From contig NZ_CP071870.1 in assembly GCF_017569205.1 (NCBI RefSeq), forward strand, positions 1,550,001 to 1,614,000: a stretch of 64,000 bases of DNA, in the 5' to 3' direction. The notes beneath the pieces are model-generated. The model ran no database searches. It saw nothing but the letters and a program-made list of their open reading frames with translations, and was not told where the DNA came from. This document shows positions 16,766 through 24,735 of the stretch, in pieces. A program made the position numbers and the translations under genes. Source of the DNA: Propioniciclava sp. MC1595 (GTDB lineage: Bacteria > Actinomycetota > Actinomycetes > Propionibacteriales > Propionibacteriaceae). Numbering within the stretch: position 1 is the first letter of the stretch; each line of letters opens with the position of its first letter.

Positions 16766-19153
16766 TCATGAGGTGAGCGCCTCCAGCCACTCTGCGTAGG
16801 CCGCAGCGAGCTCCACCTGCGTCGTATTCTTCGTGAAGCGCAGAGTGTCCTCTGCCAGCGTGGCCGCCCGCGCTCTTCGCCCATCCGGGTCGAGGGCGGC
16901 GAGGGCGGAGCGGCTGGCCAGGCCCGCCTCCAGCAGGTGCGCCACCGCCTCGACGGCGACCGTCGTGAGGGCGTCCTGCCCCTGCAGGGAGCGGTGGACC
17001 CGGGCGATCTCGACCAGGTGGGCCGCCGCCGGTGGGGCCAGGCCCAAACGAAGCGCCAGCTCGGTCGGCTCCATGGACGCCAGGAGTCCGGGGGAGTCCA
17101 GACCGCACTTCTCGAGCGCCTTGCGGTGCGTGCTGAGCGGGGCGAGGTCGAACAACTCGGTGCGCGGCGCCGGCCGAAACTCGGTGAACTGGGGAGTCTT
17201 GCGGAACCACTCCAGTTGGGGATCCTTCGGTAGCCACGCGACGACCCGGTCGGAGACCCGCGCGGCGCGGAGTTCGGGAAGCAGGGCTTTGGCGACGGTC
17301 TGCTGCTCCGCCTCGACCGGCACCCGCAGCCCGGGGGTGGCACGGGAGCACGCCCAGGAGTAGTGCGCCGAGGGTGACCGGTCCAACTCGGCCCACGAGC
17401 GGACGTCCGCGGCAACGTCGGCCCCCAAGTCCTCGGTGAGGCGGTCGTCCGACACGTGTACTGCCATGGCCGCAGCGCGGGACCGGACCGCCTGCAGCCA
17501 CAGGACGCTGCGCGGCGAGAGGGTCCGGCCCGCCGCGTGGGCCGCGCCACACAGGGCGATGATGGCGGCCCTGGCGTCGGCGATCGCAGCATCCACGTCC
17601 ACCTCGACCTTGTTGCCGTCGTCGCCGCCCTCCTGCCGGGCGAACACACGGTTCACCCCGACCAGGGCGCGGAACAGGTGCAGGCGCAGGACGAGGGGGA
17701 CCCGGCCCAGTCGGGCGTCCTCGTCCGGGCTCGTCCTCGTCACCCGCTCGATGGCGCCGTCGAGCCAGGCGGCGTACTGGGCGAGCTCACCGGCGTCGCT
17801 GGACTTCCGGTGGAGCTGGTGCTGCAGGTCGGCTCGCGCCAGCCAGTTGCCCGGGTCGGCCTGCACCGCCTGCTTGAGCAGGGCCAGCCCGTTCTTCGCG
17901 TTCGGCCCCGCCGCGGCGTACTGCAGGCCGACCCCACGCCAGCTCGTGGCGCCACAGAGCCCGCCGAATCCTTGATGCGCCTCGGCCAGGGTTGTCACGA
18001 CGAAGGCTGCCAGAAAGACGTGCGGGTCGAGCTTGGCGTCGGAACCGGGGACCTCGAGGTCCTTCCCGGTCAGGACCAGCGACCGGCGAGAACGCCCGTT
18101 GCGGAGGATCTGCGCGGAGGTCACGTCGCCGTCGACATCGACGACGACCCTCCACGGCGTCCAGCCCAGCAGGGACGAGATCGCCGTGGCGACCGTCGCG
18201 ACCCATCCGACCTTCACCTCGGTGAGCACGTTCTCCAGAGCCTCGACGTCGGGCCCGACGGGCCGTTCGATTCCCCGGGGCGGGCTCGCGCCCAGCTCCT
18301 CCAGCAGGGACAGCACGTGCGCGGACGCAGCCGGGTCTTCCTTTCCGGCCTTGTTGATACGCACCGCCACCCGGAGCTTGCGTGCGGTTCCCCACGCGGT
18401 GAGCCCCACGCCGAGCGCGGCCGTCACCAGGCCTGCGGCCACCAGCACGCCGAGCACCGGGCCGGTCGCCGCGGGCCACGCCTCCACCGCGAGCGCGACC
18501 AGACCGACGGACGCCAGCGCCACCAGGGCCCACCCCCCGCCCAAGGCTCGCCGGGCGGAGGAGGCCTTCGTGCGGCCGGGCCAGTCCTGCCGCGCGAGGA
18601 CGAGGACACGGGCCACGAGGAGCAGGCCGGCGAGCAGGCCCGCCACGGGCAGGGCCAGCGTGGCCATGGGCGTCAGGACGTCCTTCTGGAGCGACTCCCA
18701 GCCCTTGGTGGCCCGCTGCCAGAACGTGGGGTCCTTGGCCTTCAGCCCTTCCAGTACGCCGAGGGCGCGGGCGTTCTCATCGTCCAGCTGCAGGGAATCG
18801 TGGGCCTTGGTTCGCGCCGCGTCCTTCTGGCCGTCGCCCGCGAGGCTCTCGGCCTCGACTGCCAGCACCTCGGCAGCGTGGACGATCCCGAGCGCCTCGG
18901 CCCGCTCGTCGGTGCACTGCTGGGACGCGTCGTCGGAGAAGGGGGCGTTGATGGCGTCCACATAGGCGATGGCGCGCTGGGGGCGCTGCCCGTCGATGAG
19001 GCTCCGGGCGGGCCCGCAGTCGAGGGCAGCCGCGGCGGGCGAGGCGACCAGGGCGCACCCGAGCGCGACCAGGGTTGCGACCGCCGGCTGGACGCGGGGG
19101 CGGGGTGGCACTGGTCCGTGGCGGACGGTCAGAAAGGGACGAGCAGGTTCCAT
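16766..19153 (-). CDS. Uncharacterised large membrane protein with signal and helical repeats
   Basis: I do not recognise this 795-aa protein. It begins with a basic N-terminus and hydrophobic stretch (about residues 20-45, ending SPAAAALDC) that looks like a signal peptide or anchor. An extracytoplasmic helical region with TPR-like spacing follows to about 155. Two or three hydrophobic segments occupy about 160-185 and 205-255. The large C-terminal part is alanine/leucine-rich, helical and probably cytoplasmic, with a small hydrophobic stretch near 320. No catalytic motif was seen. ATG 19153 with GAGG upstream is preferred over GTG 19162. It is alone on its strand between leuD and the 61-aa gene. 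Base composition is like its neighbours. Confidence 0.7.
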   Translation of the reverse strand: MEPARPFLTVRHGPVPPRPRVQPAVATLVALGCALVASPAAAALDCGPARSLIDGQRPQRAIAYVDAINAPFSDDASQQCTDERAEALGIVHAAEVLAVEAESLAGDGQKDAARTKAHDSLQLDDENARALGVLEGLKAKDPTFWQRATKGWESLQKDVLTPMATLALPVAGLLAGLLLVARVLVLARQDWPGRTKASSARRALGGGWALVALASVGLVALAVEAWPAATGPVLGVLVAAGLVTAALGVGLTAWGTARKLRVAVRINKAGKEDPAASAHVLSLLEELGASPPRGIERPVGPDVEALENVLTEVKVGWVATVATAISSLLGWTPWRVVVDVDGDVTSAQILRNGRSRRSLVLTGKDLEVPGSDAKLDPHVFLAAFVVTTLAEAHQGFGGLCGATSWRGVGLQYAAAGPNAKNGLALLKQAVQADPGNWLARADLQHQLHRKSSDAGELAQYAAWLDGAIERVTRTSPDEDARLGRVPLVLRLHLFRALVGVNRVFARQEGGDDGNKVEVDVDAAIADARAAIIALCGAAHAAGRTLSPRSVLWLQAVRSRAAAMAVHVSDDRLTEDLGADVAADVRSWAELDRSPSAHYSWACSRATPGLRVPVEAEQQTVAKALLPELRAARVSDRVVAWLPKDPQLEWFRKTPQFTEFRPAPRTELFDLAPLSTHRKALEKCGLDSPGLLASMEPTELALRLGLAPPAAAHLVEIARVHRSLQGQDALTTVAVEAVAHLLEAGLASRSALAALDPDGRRARAATLAEDTLRFTKNTTQVELAAAYAEWLEALTS

Positions 19154-19228
19154 GGGTGGCACCTCACGCGCTGGGTGGCTGGAATCTACTCCCCGGCCCC
19201 CGTAGGGGCAATGGGGAGCTGGGGGCCC

Positions 19229-19414
19229 TCAGGGCAGGGACGCCCGCGCCACCACCCCGTCCACGACCTCGACGAGGAGGCGCTGACCCACGCGCAACGC
19301 GCGCAGGGTGGGATCAATCGAGTCCAAGGGAACCACCACGCGGCGTCCGGCATCGTCCACGCACTCCCAGCCGGTGTCGACACGGCCGGCGATGGTGAGG
19401 CCGATGGTGGGCAT
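19229..19414 (-). CDS. Small 61-aa protein of unknown function
   Basis: The product is a compact, probably all-beta protein (VGQRLLVEVVDGVVARASLP at its end) with no membrane segment or signal. No family is recognised. Support for it being real comes from the promoter: on the minus strand TACCCT lies exactly six bases before ATG 19414, the same leaderless layout used by many genes in this window. It is divergent from ddl. The longer open frame on this strand is a shadow of ddl. Confidence 0.55.
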   Translation of the reverse strand: MPTIGLTIAGRVDTGWECVDDAGRRVVVPLDSIDPTLRALRVGQRLLVEVVDGVVARASLP

Positions 19415-19426
19415 GGGAATAGGGTA
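19415..19426. promoter_or_regulatory. Overlapping bidirectional -10 elements (61-aa gene and ddl)
   Basis: The plus strand reads TAGGGTA at 19420-19426. Read as minus it gives TACCCT, six bases from ATG 19414. Read as plus it gives TAGGGT at 19420-19425, about 30 bases before ddl, which has its own Shine-Dalgarno sequence (AGGAGA). The two -10 hexamers share five bases. Confidence 0.5.
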
Positions 19427-19455
19427 GGGGCGCCCGTATCCGACAGGAGAACCCG

Positions 19456-20574
19456 ATGGCCGAAACCACCCGCACGCGTGTCGCGATCATCTTCGGCGGG
19501 GTCAGCTCCGAACACGACGTGTCGTGCCTCACTGCGGGCGGCGTCACGCGGGCCATCGACACCGAGCGGTTCGAGGTCATCGGCGTCGGCATCACGCCGA
19601 GCGGTCGGTGGGTGCAGGTGCCCGTCGAGGAGATGGCCGCCATGCAGGTGGTCGAGGGCACGCTGCCGCGCCTGACCGAGGATCGTCCCGAAGCACTGTT
19701 GATGCGCCGTGACGGCGGGGGCCGCATCGCGACCATCGACGGTGACACCCTCGTCGACCAGCGCGACTTCGACGTCGCCTTCGCCCTGCTGCACGGCCCC
19801 TTCGGCGAGGACGGCACCATCCAGGGGCTGTTCGAGATGATGGGCATCCGCTACGTCGGGTCCGGTGTCGCGGCGTCGGCCAACGGCATGGACAAGGACC
19901 TGATGAAGACCGCCCTCGCAGGCGCCGGCCTCCCCGTCGCGCCCTGGGTGACCATCCACCGGCGCCAGTGGGGCGCCGAGCAGCGCCACTTCCTGCAGAA
20001 GATCGAAGCCGACCTCACCTTCCCCGTGTTCGTCAAGCCCGCGCGCGGCGGCTCCAGCCTCGGCATCACCCGCGCGGCCACCCCGGACGACCTCCCTCGC
20101 TGCATCGAGGAGGCCTTCGGCTACGACCCCAAGATCATCGTCGAGGAGGGCGTCATGGGTGCCCGCGAGGTCGAGGTGGCCGTGCTCGACAACCTCGACG
20201 GCGCGCCCCGCGTATCGCTGGCCGGCGAGATCCGCATGCACACCCCCGACGCGTTCTACGACTTCGAGGCCAAGTACACCCCCGGCGAACAAGTGAGCCT
20301 GGACGTCCCCGCCGCCATCGACGGTCCGCTCCTGGCCCGCCTCCAGCGCCTCGGCGCGCGCACGTTCCGCGCCATGGGGGCCGAGGGCCTCTCCCGCGTG
20401 GACATGTTCGTCACCGCCGACGAGGAGATCTTCGTCAACGAGCTCAACACCATGCCCGGGTTCACCTACATCTCGATGTACCCCCAACTGTTCGAGGCCT
20501 CCGGCCTCAGCTATGCCGACCTCATCGCCGAGCTCGTCCGGCTCGCCCTCGAGCGTCCCACCGGGCTGCGCTGA
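19456..20574 (+). CDS. ddl: D-alanine--D-alanine ligase
   Basis: Ddl joins two D-alanines with ATP for peptidoglycan precursor synthesis in the cytoplasm. The 372-aa ATP-grasp protein has the N-terminal signature FGGVSSEHDVS, LLHGPFGEDGTIQGLFE, the ATP-binding strand FPVFVKPARGGSSLGI, and the C-terminal metal site FVNELNTMPGFT. Length and motifs are typical. Its TGA shares two bases with the thiL ATG, so the two are coupled. Confidence 0.97.
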   Translation: MAETTRTRVAIIFGGVSSEHDVSCLTAGGVTRAIDTERFEVIGVGITPSGRWVQVPVEEMAAMQVVEGTLPRLTEDRPEALLMRRDGGGRIATIDGDTLVDQRDFDVAFALLHGPFGEDGTIQGLFEMMGIRYVGSGVAASANGMDKDLMKTALAGAGLPVAPWVTIHRRQWGAEQRHFLQKIEADLTFPVFVKPARGGSSLGITRAATPDDLPRCIEEAFGYDPKIIVEEGVMGAREVEVAVLDNLDGAPRVSLAGEIRMHTPDAFYDFEAKYTPGEQVSLDVPAAIDGPLLARLQRLGARTFRAMGAEGLSRVDMFVTADEEIFVNELNTMPGFTYISMYPQLFEASGLSYADLIAELVRLALERPTGLR

Positions 20575-21533
20575 TGGCATCGCGCACGATCGCCGACGAG
20601 GGCGAGTTCGGGCTGATCGCCCAGGTCACCGCCGGGCTCACCATGCCGGACGCCGTGACCGTCGGCCCCGGCGACGACTGCGCGGTGTTCGCGCCCTTCG
20701 GGCAGGTGGTCGTCTCGACCGACGCGATGCACGAGGACGTCCACTTCAAGAAGGTGTGGTCGGGGCCCCACGACGTGGGCCGCAAGGCCGTCGGGGCGGC
20801 GCTGGCCGACGTCGAAGCCATGGGGGCCACGCCGCTGGGCGTCGTCGTGGCCCTGTCCGCCCCCGAGGAGACACCGACCGAGTGGGTGCTGGAGTTCAGC
20901 CGGGGCGTCCGGGACGAGTGCGGCCTCGGCGGGGCCGCGCTGATCGGCGGGGACACCACGCGGGGTGCGGTCATCGGCATCGTCGTCACCGCCTTCGGCG
21001 ACCTGCAGGGGCGGGCGCCGGTGCTGCGATCCGGCGCGCGGGTGGGAGACGTCGTGGCCTTCACCGGACGCCTGGGCATGGCAGCCGCCGGCCTGGCGGT
21101 GCTGGGGCGGGGGTTCCGCTCGCCCGGAGCGGTGGTCCGGGCGCATCGCGTCCCGGAGGTCCCCTACGGCCAGGGACGCGCGGCGGCCGAGGCCGGGGCG
21201 TCCGCCCTGGTCGACTGCTCCGACGGCCTGCTGGCGGACCTGGGCCACGTGGCGCGGGCGTCCGGGGTCGCGATCGACCTCGACTCGGCCACCCTCGACG
21301 TGGACGAGGCCCAGAAGACCGTCGCCGCGGCGATCGGCGGGGGAGACCCGCTGCACTACATCCTGACCGGGGGTGACGACCACGCCCTGCTGGGCACGTT
21401 CGCGGCGTCGGACGTCCCCGAGGGCTGGACCGTCATCGGCCGCGTCCTGCCGCTCGAGCCGGACGCCGGCGCGTCTGTCACCGTCGACGGCAAGGTGTGG
21501 TCAGGCGACGCCGGGGGTTGGCGCCACTTCTGA
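20574..21533 (+). CDS. thiL: Thiamine-monophosphate kinase
   Basis: ThiL phosphorylates thiamine monophosphate to thiamine diphosphate. The 319-aa protein has the AIRS/PurM-type N-terminus GEFGLIAQVT, the Mg/ATP loop VGPGDDCAVF, the aspartate-rich VSTDAMHEDVHF, the glycine segment ALIGGDTTRG and the second lobe DCSDGLLADLGHVA. ATG 20574 overlaps the ddl stop; the open frame upstream of it is a shadow within ddl. Its 3' end overlaps the convergent YhfC-like gene by 33 bases. Confidence 0.95.
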   Translation: MASRTIADEGEFGLIAQVTAGLTMPDAVTVGPGDDCAVFAPFGQVVVSTDAMHEDVHFKKVWSGPHDVGRKAVGAALADVEAMGATPLGVVVALSAPEETPTEWVLEFSRGVRDECGLGGAALIGGDTTRGAVIGIVVTAFGDLQGRAPVLRSGARVGDVVAFTGRLGMAAAGLAVLGRGFRSPGAVVRAHRVPEVPYGQGRAAAEAGASALVDCSDGLLADLGHVARASGVAIDLDSATLDVDEAQKTVAAAIGGGDPLHYILTGGDDHALLGTFAASDVPEGWTVIGRVLPLEPDAGASVTVDGKVWSGDAGGWRHF

Positions 21534-22169
21534 GGTCGGGCCTTGCGGGAACAGGGGCCGGGACCTGACGATGGCGACCCACAGCCCGATCGCCAGCGCC
21601 ACGAGCACCGCCTCGACGAGGACCAGGTTCACCCCCGCGCCCGCCATCGCGACCGCGACCAGGTTGAACGACCCGTGCAGGAGGACCGCCGCCACCCAGC
21701 CGAGCAGCTTGCGGCCGTGCACGATGCCGGCGAGCACGAGCAGGCTGCACGCGATGTGCAGGCTGATCGCGGCCAGGCGCTCGACCCCGCCCAGCAGGAA
21801 CATCCAGGGGCTCGTGTCGACGAGCGCGCTCCGGAGTTGCTCCGCCGTCTCCCCCGGCAGGGTCTGGGCCACGGCGTCCCAGCCCCCGGAGTTGATCAGG
21901 ACGCCGAGGACCAGGTTGTTGACGTTGGCGATCCCGAGCAGCAGGACCGCCTCGATGCCGCCATGGCCCAGGCCGAAGGAGACGCCGTCGATCCAGCGGC
22001 GCAGGTGCTTCAGGAGCCACAGCATCAGCAGCAGGCGGGCGGTCTCCTCGAACAGCCCCGCGGAGAAGCTCGCCCCGGGCCCGGACATCAGCACCGAGGG
22101 CCACGGTTCGGGCAGGTTCGGGACGACGAGCGCCATCAGCGGCATCCGCGTCACGACCTGGGCGAGCAC
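21501..22169 (-). CDS. YhfC-family membrane protein, N-terminus possibly truncated
   Basis: This 222-aa hydrophobic protein matches the YhfC (DUF2324) pattern of putative intramembrane metalloproteases: AGLFEETARLLLMLWLL, GVSFGLGHGGIEAVLLLGIANVN, and a late histidine in AAVLLHGSFNLVAV. The EE and H residues could bind metal. It starts at GTG 22169. The frame remains open upstream for ~20 codons that look coding (YYLAKQLAFVLAQ) but has no start codon before a TGA, and the first membrane segments expected of the family are missing. It may be an N-terminally deleted remnant or use an unusual start. It lies 69 bases downstream of the ATP-grasp gene on the same strand. Confidence 0.65.
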   Translation of the reverse strand: MLAQVVTRMPLMALVVPNLPEPWPSVLMSGPGASFSAGLFEETARLLLMLWLLKHLRRWIDGVSFGLGHGGIEAVLLLGIANVNNLVLGVLINSGGWDAVAQTLPGETAEQLRSALVDTSPWMFLLGGVERLAAISLHIACSLLVLAGIVHGRKLLGWVAAVLLHGSFNLVAVAMAGAGVNLVLVEAVLVALAIGLWVAIVRSRPLFPQGPTSEVAPTPGVA

Positions 22170-22238
22170 GAAGGCCAGCTGTTTCGCAAGGTAGTAGGTA
22201 GGGCCAGCAAGATGGGCAGGTCGCGGCGCGGGTTCGCC

Positions 22239-23225
22239 TCAGCTCCCCTGCGCTGCCGGGGCGTCCAGCCGCGCCAGCAGGGCCGCGAGGGAGGCCGTGA
22301 TCGGTTGGCCGGTGGCGAGCTCGACGAACAGCCACTGGCCGGCGGGGTTCACCTCCAGGAAGACGTGGTCGCCGTCGGGGGCGCGTCGCAGGTCGATGGC
22401 GCCGTACAGCAATCCGAAGTGGTCCATCAAGGCGTGCAGGCGCTCCACCACGGCGTCCGGCAGCGTCGTGGGCACGATGGGGGCGTTCGCGGTGTCCATG
22501 CGGAAGTCGTAGGGATAGGACGACTCGCCCGCCCGGATCTCGGCCGCGTGGACGTCCCGGCCGACGATCGTCACCCGGACGTCGGTCCCCCCGGGGATCA
22601 GCTCCTGGAAGATCACCGGTGCCAGGCGGACCTGATCCAGCAGGTCCACGTCCGAGGGCAGCACGAGGCGGGTCTCGGCCCAGGCGTCCTCCATGCCGCC
22701 GAACGGCTTGAAGATCGCCCCGGCGTCCTCACCCGCGAGGAACGCCCGCGCCTCGTCCGGGTCCGTGGTGGCGCACGTCCGCGGGACGCGCAGGCCCAGG
22801 GTCGCCGCCACCTTCAACTGCCACAGCTTCCGGGACGCCGCGAGGTCGCGGTCGGGGTCGTTCACCCACGTGGCGTCCGTGCACGACCACAGCCCGCGCA
22901 CGGCGGCGTCGACCTCAGCGTAGGAGAACCGGCGGTCGACTTCGGTGCGGAGCTCGGCGTGCAGAACGTGGGGGAGCGGACGCCGCCACCACACCGCGCG
23001 CAGCGCCGTGAGGTCCACCGTGCGTCCCCCACCGCCGGACGCCCCACCGTCACCCTCGACCCACGTCCCGGTCCACGGCGTCCGGTTGGAGTGCCTGCTC
23101 GTGATGCGCACCCGGGTGGGTACCGCCGCCGTGTCGAGGAACACGGCGGCGGACCCGAGCTCGGCGAGGCGGGCGACCACGCCCTGGGCGTGGAGGTCCG
23201 CCTCGGAGGCGATGATCCCGATCAC
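22239..23225 (-). CDS. MvdC/MvdD-like ATP-grasp ligase (graspetide-type)
   Basis: This 328-aa ATP-grasp enzyme resembles those that form ester or amide crosslinks between Thr/Ser/Lys and Asp/Glu side chains in graspetides such as microviridins. Evidence: WWRRP at residues 79-83, typical of the subfamily; NDPDRDLAASRKLWQL near 122-137; the ATP-contacting FKPFGG at 172-177; FQELIPGGTDVRVTIVG at 206-222; and the metal site GAIDLR (D278) with VFLEVNPAGQW (E291, N293). GTG 23225 lies one base after the stop of the repeat-bearing protease gene, so translation is coupled. No short precursor peptide is seen nearby, which makes that protease the leading substrate candidate. That link is inference. Confidence 0.85.
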   Translation of the reverse strand: MIGIIASEADLHAQGVVARLAELGSAAVFLDTAAVPTRVRITSRHSNRTPWTGTWVEGDGGASGGGGRTVDLTALRAVWWRRPLPHVLHAELRTEVDRRFSYAEVDAAVRGLWSCTDATWVNDPDRDLAASRKLWQLKVAATLGLRVPRTCATTDPDEARAFLAGEDAGAIFKPFGGMEDAWAETRLVLPSDVDLLDQVRLAPVIFQELIPGGTDVRVTIVGRDVHAAEIRAGESSYPYDFRMDTANAPIVPTTLPDAVVERLHALMDHFGLLYGAIDLRRAPDGDHVFLEVNPAGQWLFVELATGQPITASLAALLARLDAPAAQGS

Positions 23226-23226
23226 G

Positions 23227-24693
23227 TCAGGCCTGCTGGCCGAACGCCTCGGCGTAGAGCGCGTACACCTGGGTGTACTCCTGCTTGAGCGCGTCCAATT
23301 GCTCCTCGGCTGCGAGCAGGGCGGCCTCGTACTGCTCGAGCGTCGCCTCGTACTCCTCCCGGCTGGGGGTGCCCGCCGCCTCCGGCCCGAAGCGGTGCCC
23401 GCCCTGCAGCGCGAACGGCCGCAGTCCGCCGGCCACGACGGGGTCGCGCACGACGGCCGGGTTGATCACCGGGTCGAGCCAGCCGGGGTCGATGTGCTCC
23501 TGCAGGGAGTCGGCGGCCCCGCCGGTCCCGACGTCGCCGGCCGGGGAGGTGATGATGTTGTCGCTCACCGGGGAGGTGACGATGTTGTCGATCGTCACCT
23601 TCGTGCCGATCACGTCGCCTCGGGGCGTCGTGTCCAGCCAGGCGAGGGTGGCCAGGTCGTCGCGGGGATTGGTCCCGATCCGGTCGATGATGGTGTTCGT
23701 GTCGCGGGACGCCAGCGTGCCGATCAGGTCATCACGGGGGGAGGTGACGATCCGGTCCGGGATGGGTGCGGTGGCCGTGTTGAGGTTCTGCAACGTGGGC
23801 GAGACGTTGCGGATCGTCATGATCGGGACGCCGAAGTTCGACCCCGTCCCCTGCGGGTTGCAGCCACCGTTGGTGTGTACCCCGACCAGGCTGCCGGCCG
23901 GCCCCAGGATCCCCGAGCCGGAGTTGCCGCCGAGTGTGTCGATGTCGTTGTACAGCAACCGCCCGGGGACCAGCCCCGTGGCCGGTCCGGCCTCGATGCG
24001 CTTGGGCCGGCCGGCCGGGTGGCCGATGATGGCGATCATCGCGTTCAGCGCCACGTCGGCCGTGGCCACCGGCGTGAACCCGTACGTGTTCCCGGGCGAG
24101 CCGCCGATGCGGCAGATCGCCATGTCCACCCCGCCGAGGCGGTACTCCACCAACTGCGTGATCGGGAAGCGGGCCTCGGCCCTCAGGGTGCCCGAGGCGT
24201 CCACCTGGTAGTTGAAGTTGAGGTGCATGCGGGTGGCGATCTCCTGGGGCGAGATCGTCGTCGTGGTGCCGTTGACGGTCGGGCGGGTCCACCCGTTGCC
24301 GGTCTGGTCGAACAGGTGGCCGCAGGTGAGGAAGAGGTCCGGGCTGATCATCGTGCCCGACCCCCAGCGGGCGCCGTTGACGTTGCCGGGGTTGGTGTAG
24401 TGCGTGGCCAGGTCGTCGTTCCACTGGACCTGGGCGACCGGCGACTGGTGGGCGTCCACGAAGGCGCGCGTGACGCCGAGGGTCCCGTCGTACTGCTCGA
24501 CGGGCTGGCTGTCGTCGGCGAGGCCGCAGATCGTCTCCAGCAGGAACGAGTACTCGTCCCCCTCGGACTCCAGGCCGACCAGGTCGGGCAGGACGTCGGG
24601 TGGTGCCGGGAACAGGGCGTCGAAAACCCGCGGGTCGAGGCGATCCGGGGCGTTGCCTTCCCGCGAGGACTTCTGGCTCTTGGTGTCGGACAT
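23227..24693 (-). CDS. Trypsin-like serine protease with C-terminal TxPxxD repeats
   Basis: This 488-aa protein has no signal peptide or membrane segment, so it is probably cytoplasmic. Residues ~80-300 form a trypsin-like fold with the full triad: H126 in FLTCGHLF, D190 in GGVDMAICRI, S258 in GGNSGSG. Residues 313-387 hold imperfect repeats of the type D-[RN]-I-x-T-[STN]-P-x-x-D, rich in Thr/Ser and Asp and unlike a normal protease tail. Residues ~440-488 are a charged helix, probably coiled coil. AGAAGGAG precedes ATG 24693. It lies 42 bases after the protease-nuclease gene and one base before the ATP-grasp ligase. The repeats look like ligase core sequences fused to a protease. Confidence 0.85.
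   Translation of the reverse strand: MSDTKSQKSSREGNAPDRLDPRVFDALFPAPPDVLPDLVGLESEGDEYSFLLETICGLADDSQPVEQYDGTLGVTRAFVDAHQSPVAQVQWNDDLATHYTNPGNVNGARWGSGTMISPDLFLTCGHLFDQTGNGWTRPTVNGTTTTISPQEIATRMHLNFNYQVDASGTLRAEARFPITQLVEYRLGGVDMAICRIGGSPGNTYGFTPVATADVALNAMIAIIGHPAGRPKRIEAGPATGLVPGRLLYNDIDTLGGNSGSGILGPAGSLVGVHTNGGCNPQGTGSNFGVPIMTIRNVSPTLQNLNTATAPIPDRIVTSPRDDLIGTLASRDTNTIIDRIGTNPRDDLATLAWLDTTPRGDVIGTKVTIDNIVTSPVSDNIITSPAGDVGTGGAADSLQEHIDPGWLDPVINPAVVRDPVVAGGLRPFALQGGHRFGPEAAGTPSREEYEATLEQYEAALLAAEEQLDALKQEYTQVYALYAEAFGQQA
23533..23757 (-). repeat. Five TxPxxD motifs within the protease gene
   Basis: Residues 313-387 contain TSPRDD (317-322), TNPRDD (341-346), TTPRGD (355-360), TSPVSD (373-378) and TSPAGD (382-387). 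Four are preceded by D-[RN]-I-[VGI]. Spacing is irregular (24, 14, 18 and 9 residues), so the unit is degenerate rather than a recent tandem duplication. Each motif offers a Thr (often Thr-Ser) and an Asp, the residue types that graspetide ligases join. Confidence 0.8.
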
Positions 24694-24735
24694 GGTTCTC
24701 CTTCTGGCAGGGGTGGGTGCTGCGGGGGTAGTGCG

